This document shows positions 5,905 through 8,360 of a DNA stretch of 8,360 nucleotides, piece after piece. The DNA lies in NCBI GenBank assembly GCA_027487195.1, contig JAIYEB010000023.1:1-8360 (forward strand), in the 5' to 3' direction. The stretch's first letter is position 1. Every line of letters begins with the position of its first letter. The stretch comes from Hyphomicrobiales bacterium. GTDB lineage: Bacteria; Pseudomonadota; Alphaproteobacteria; Rhizobiales; UBA4765. The position numbers and the translations under genes were made by a program. Under the pieces are notes generated by a model. It was not told the DNA's origin. It saw only the letters and a list, made by a program, of their open reading frames with translations, and ran no database searches.

Positions 5905-6686
5905 GTTATGCAAACCCGATGCGCGAGCGCCTGCGTTCCGGCGGTAAACTGCTAGGCCTGTGGCTCAGCACCGGACGGCCCGAATCCGCCGAGATTGCAG
6001 CGCTTGCCGGCTATCACGTCGTGATCATCGATCTGGAGCATGCGCCCGGTGACACGGATGAACTTGGACATCTCCTGCGTGCAGTTCAGCTGCGCGGCGC
6101 AGAACCCATGGTGCGGGTGCCGTGGAACGATCAGGTGATCCTGAAGCGCGTGCTTGAGCTTGGCGCCCGCTCGATCATGATCCCGATGGTTGAGAACCGC
6201 GCTGAAGCCGAGGCTGCCGTTGCCGCGTGTCGGTATCCACCGCGTGGTCGGCGGGGCTACGCCGCCGGTGCCATCCGCGCTTCAAACTATGGGTTCAAGG
6301 CTGATTATGCCGAACATGCCCATGAGGAGCTGTTCCTCGCGCTTCAGGTGGAAACCGGAGCCGCAGCAGCGCGCGCGGGTGAAATTGCCAGCGTTGATGG
6401 CTGTGACATGGTCTTCATCGGTCCAAACGATCTGGCGGGCAACCTCGGCTTTCTTGAGCGGATGGGTGAGCCGCCGGTGCTGGCCTCGATCGAAGACGCC
6501 AAGGCCAAAACGCGGGCGGCAGGCAAGTATCTCGGCATCGTGCCGCACGCCGGCAAGGACGCCACAAAGCTTGCGGGCGAAGGCTTCGATTTTGTCGCCT
6601 GCGGCAATGACGTCATCTTCCTCAGGGAGGCTACGCGTGCCGATATCGCAAAGCATGCCGCAGCCTACGACATTAAACCGCGTTGA
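5901..6686 (+). CDS. HpcH/HpaI-family class II (metal-dependent) aldolase
   Basis: A 261-residue TIM-barrel aldolase that uses a divalent metal to cleave 4-hydroxy-2-keto acids to pyruvate (or a pyruvate derivative) and an aldehyde. The catalytic set is complete: H47 in DLEHAPGD, R72 in MVRVPWND, and metal ligands E151 in QVETG and D177 in IGPNDLAG. Each lies exactly two positions after the residues I recall for E. coli HpaI (H45, R70, E149, D175). Relatives include HpaI, GarL (5-keto-4-deoxyglucarate) and RhmA (2-keto-3-deoxyrhamnonate). With DgoA, a kinase and a SorC protein in the same operon and no hydroxyphenylacetate genes, a sugar-acid substrate is likelier than an aromatic one. The start is GTG 5901. 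The next reading frame begins immediately after its stop. Family secure, substrate inferred. Confidence 0.92.
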   Translation: MSYANPMRERLRSGGKLLGLWLSTGRPESAEIAALAGYHVVIIDLEHAPGDTDELGHLLRAVQLRGAEPMVRVPWNDQVILKRVLELGARSIMIPMVENRAEAEAAVAACRYPPRGRRGYAAGAIRASNYGFKADYAEHAHEELFLALQVETGAAAARAGEIASVDGCDMVFIGPNDLAGNLGFLERMGEPPVLASIEDAKAKTRAAGKYLGIVPHAGKDATKLAGEGFDFVACGNDVIFLREATRADIAKHAAAYDIKPR

Positions 6687-7372
6687 ATGATCCCGCTGGC
6701 GCTTGAAGGGCTGTTGATCCGGACGGATCACCCTGAGGCCGTGGTTACACGCTATCTCGCCCGTGGTGCGGTATCTGTCGCGCCACTTGCGGATTTCGGC
6801 TGGTTCTCAGGTGCCCGGATGTCGGTTGATGGGTTGGCGCTGTCAATCGCGCGGTTTGGTCCGCCTGATGGTCGCAACGAATGTTCGATCATGTTCTCGA
6901 CAACGGGCGGCGCGCCGGGCCTTCGTCAGCGCGCACGCGACCTTGATCTCAAGGCATCGGCTGCAATTCACAGTGCCGTGGCCGATGCCAATGGCTTTCC
7001 GGTGGCGTGGTGGACAGTCCTTCTGTTTGGGCTCCTTGATGGCGAGACGCGTTTGCCGCGGATCCAGGCGGGATCCTTACAGGCCTGTCGCAGACGCTTC
7101 TTGGAACGAATGTGCTTCGCCGCGCTGCTTGTGCACGTGCGCGCGGACCGGCGGTCCTGTTGCGCAGTTTCGATACGCGCTCCCTTCCACCACCATCCCG
7201 GGCGCGGATCAGGGTCGAGACGGGCTCCTGCGAACCGGGGTGGCGGCGCATTGCCAACCACATGCATGCGGCAGGTCATTCGGCAGGCGGCGAGCTTCAG
7301 CTGATCAGCGCAGACCGCGCGCGGATTGCCGGGCTGTCGCGCGCAGATGGGTCTGACTTTGACCTCAGTTGA
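6687..7372 (+). pseudogene. Unrecognised gene, probably frameshifted
   Basis: I do not recognise this protein. From ATG 6687, directly after the aldolase TGA, a frame runs with normal codon use to about 7060 (residues 1 to about 120: begins MIPLALEGLL, later NGFPVAWWTVLLFGLLDG). It then becomes Cys/Arg-rich and low in quality until its stop at 7302-7304. A second frame, one base back, opens after a stop at 7037-7039 and runs with ordinary codon use (GGILTGLSQTLLGTNVLRR, then VLLRSFDTRS, HMHAAGHSAGGELQL) to TGA 7370-7372, which abuts the convergent gene. One missing base between about 7040 and 7110 would join both into a protein of roughly 228 residues. No ribosome site precedes ATG 6687, so translation may depend on coupling. 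The first half faintly recalls the N-terminal domain of some AraC regulators, but no helix-turn-helix follows, so I do not call it that. It could be a true pseudogene, a sequencing error, or a shorter protein ending at 7304. Confidence 0.5.
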
Positions 7373-8360
7373 GCCTGCGCACGACCTCATCAGCGATGGC
7401 AAGCGCTGACGTCAGTCCGGGGCTTTCGATCCCAAGAAGGTTCACGACACCATCGACACCATGCTCGCGCGGTCCGTCGATCCGGAAGTCGGCAGCAGCT
7501 ATGCCTGGACCCACGATCTTCGGCCTGACACCGCAGTACTGCGCCTGAAGCGCGCCATCTGGCAGGCCCGGCCAATAGGTGCGGATGGCCGCCTCAAACG
7601 CGCCAAGCCGCGCGGGGTTGGGTGTGTAGTCGGGCGCGTCAACCCATTCGACATCCGGGCCGAAGCGGACCTGACCACCAAGGTCGATCGTTGCATGGAT
7701 CCCAAGGCCTGCTTGCTCCGGCATTGGGTAGACGAGATGGCGGAACGGGCTTCTCATCCCGGTGAGGCCAAAGTAATTGCCCTTGGCATAGAATGCGCGT
7801 GGCAGATCCTGTTTGGGAAACCCCTCCAACGCATGCGCCAGATCGGGTGCGCCAAGGCCAGCGGCATTGACATAGAGGCGGCACGCCAAACGCATTGGCT
7901 GGGCACCGCCGGTTTCGACCTCGATGCCGCCGTTGTGGAGTCTTGCCCGGACAACAGGCGTGCCAAACGCCACAACGCCGCCAGCGTTCTCAAGATCGCC
8001 CTGAAGCGCAAGCATGAAGCTGTGGCTGTCGACAATTCCCGACGACGGCGACCAGAGCGCCGCAACGCAGGCCACCTGTGGTTCCAGCGCCTTGGCTTCC
8101 TCGGGCGAAATGCGCTCGACATCAGGCACGCCATTGGTATGGGCGGCCTGCCTCAGCGCCTCAAGCCCTGGAAGTTGGGCTGGCGAAGTGGCAACGATCA
8201 GCTTTCCAATGGCGCGTGCAGCAAACCCCCGCTCCCGTGCATAGGCGTAGAGCGCATGTTTCCCGGCGACACAAAGCCGCGCCTTCAGGCTGTTCGCTGG
8301 ATAGTAGATGCCGGCATGAATCACTTCCGAGTTGCGCGACGAGGCCCCGGTCCCGATGGC
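7365..8360 (-). CDS. FAD-dependent oxidoreductase, L-2-hydroxyglutarate dehydrogenase type (N-terminus missing)
   Basis: The 331 C-terminal residues of a DAO/L2HGDH-family flavoprotein; the frame is open to the right edge of the window, so the GxGxxG dinucleotide fold lies outside. Upstream of the internal GTG at 8324 the frame reads GTGASSRNSEVIHAGIYYP, the typical segment after the FAD fold, so GTG 8324 is not the start. Other family marks are GIVDSHSFMLALQGD, YVNAAGLGAPDLA, AKGNYF, GQVRFGPDVEWVD, the substrate/flavin region CGVRPKIVGPG and the C-terminal FAD motif LLGIESPGLTSALAIADEV. Relatives oxidise L-2-hydroxyglutarate or similar 2-hydroxy acids and pass electrons to the quinone pool. 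Its stop overlaps the convergent upstream gene's end by 8 bp. A role in the sugar-acid pathway is possible but unsupported, since it is on the opposite strand. Confidence 0.9.
   Translation of the reverse strand, partial: AIGTGASSRNSEVIHAGIYYPANSLKARLCVAGKHALYAYARERGFAARAIGKLIVATSPAQLPGLEALRQAAHTNGVPDVERISPEEAKALEPQVACVAALWSPSSGIVDSHSFMLALQGDLENAGGVVAFGTPVVRARLHNGGIEVETGGAQPMRLACRLYVNAAGLGAPDLAHALEGFPKQDLPRAFYAKGNYFGLTGMRSPFRHLVYPMPEQAGLGIHATIDLGGQVRFGPDVEWVDAPDYTPNPARLGAFEAAIRTYWPGLPDGALQAQYCGVRPKIVGPGIAAADFRIDGPREHGVDGVVNLLGIESPGLTSALAIADEVVRRLN

Noticed and set aside
6763..7356. A third plus-strand frame across the unknown gene
   Set aside because: It is rich in Arg, Cys and Ser, with codon use unlike the neighbours, and has no domain; it is probably a shadow.
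8322..8324. GTG start of the FAD oxidoreductase within the window
   Set aside because: Family-conserved residues (SSRNSEV) continue upstream in the same frame to the window edge, so this is an internal valine codon.

Overview
The window is about 8.4 kb of GC-rich, densely packed bacterial DNA. Gene spacing, GC-rich third codon positions and the protein families (proteobacterial-type 4-hydroxyphenylpyruvate dioxygenase beside a divergent Lrp regulator, DgoA-type aldolase, SorC regulator) suggest a proteobacterium, probably an alphaproteobacterium. That placement is inference. No RNA genes, CRISPR array, insertion sequence, integrase or attachment site was seen.

Layout. (1) 1-1536, plus strand: a GNAT acetyltransferase, then a PLP-dependent serine racemase / threo-3-hydroxyaspartate ammonia-lyase-type enzyme, probably co-transcribed. 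(2) 1570-3316: a divergent pair, an Lrp/AsnC regulator on the minus strand and 4-hydroxyphenylpyruvate dioxygenase (HPPD, tyrosine catabolism) on the plus strand. The roughly 120-bp gap between them holds a strong inverted repeat, a good candidate operator. (3) 3381-6686, plus strand: four tightly coupled genes, namely a KDPGal aldolase (DgoA type), a SorC-family sugar-responsive regulator, a ribokinase-type PfkB kinase and an HpcH/HpaI-type class II aldolase. All three internal junctions are GTGA start/stop overlaps preceded by a GGAG-type ribosome binding site. (4) 6687-7372, plus strand: an unrecognised gene that looks frameshifted. (5) 7365-8360, minus strand: an FAD-dependent oxidoreductase of the L-2-hydroxyglutarate dehydrogenase type, missing its N-terminus at the window edge.

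How the genes may work together. The four-gene block reads as the lower half of a sugar-acid pathway. A kinase and a KDPGal-type aldolase could turn a 2-keto-3-deoxy sugar acid into pyruvate and glyceraldehyde 3-phosphate, a second, metal-dependent aldolase could cleave a related unphosphorylated substrate, and the SorC protein would sense a phosphorylated sugar. The dehydrogenases, dehydratases and transporter expected of such a pathway are absent, and the usual DgoK kinase is replaced by a ribokinase-like protein, so the true substrate is open. HPPD is also isolated: no homogentisate dioxygenase, maleylacetoacetate isomerase or fumarylacetoacetase lies nearby.

The observations most worth pursuing are the inverted repeat between lrp and hppD, the unusual kinase/double-aldolase operon, and the probable frameshift at about 7040-7110.
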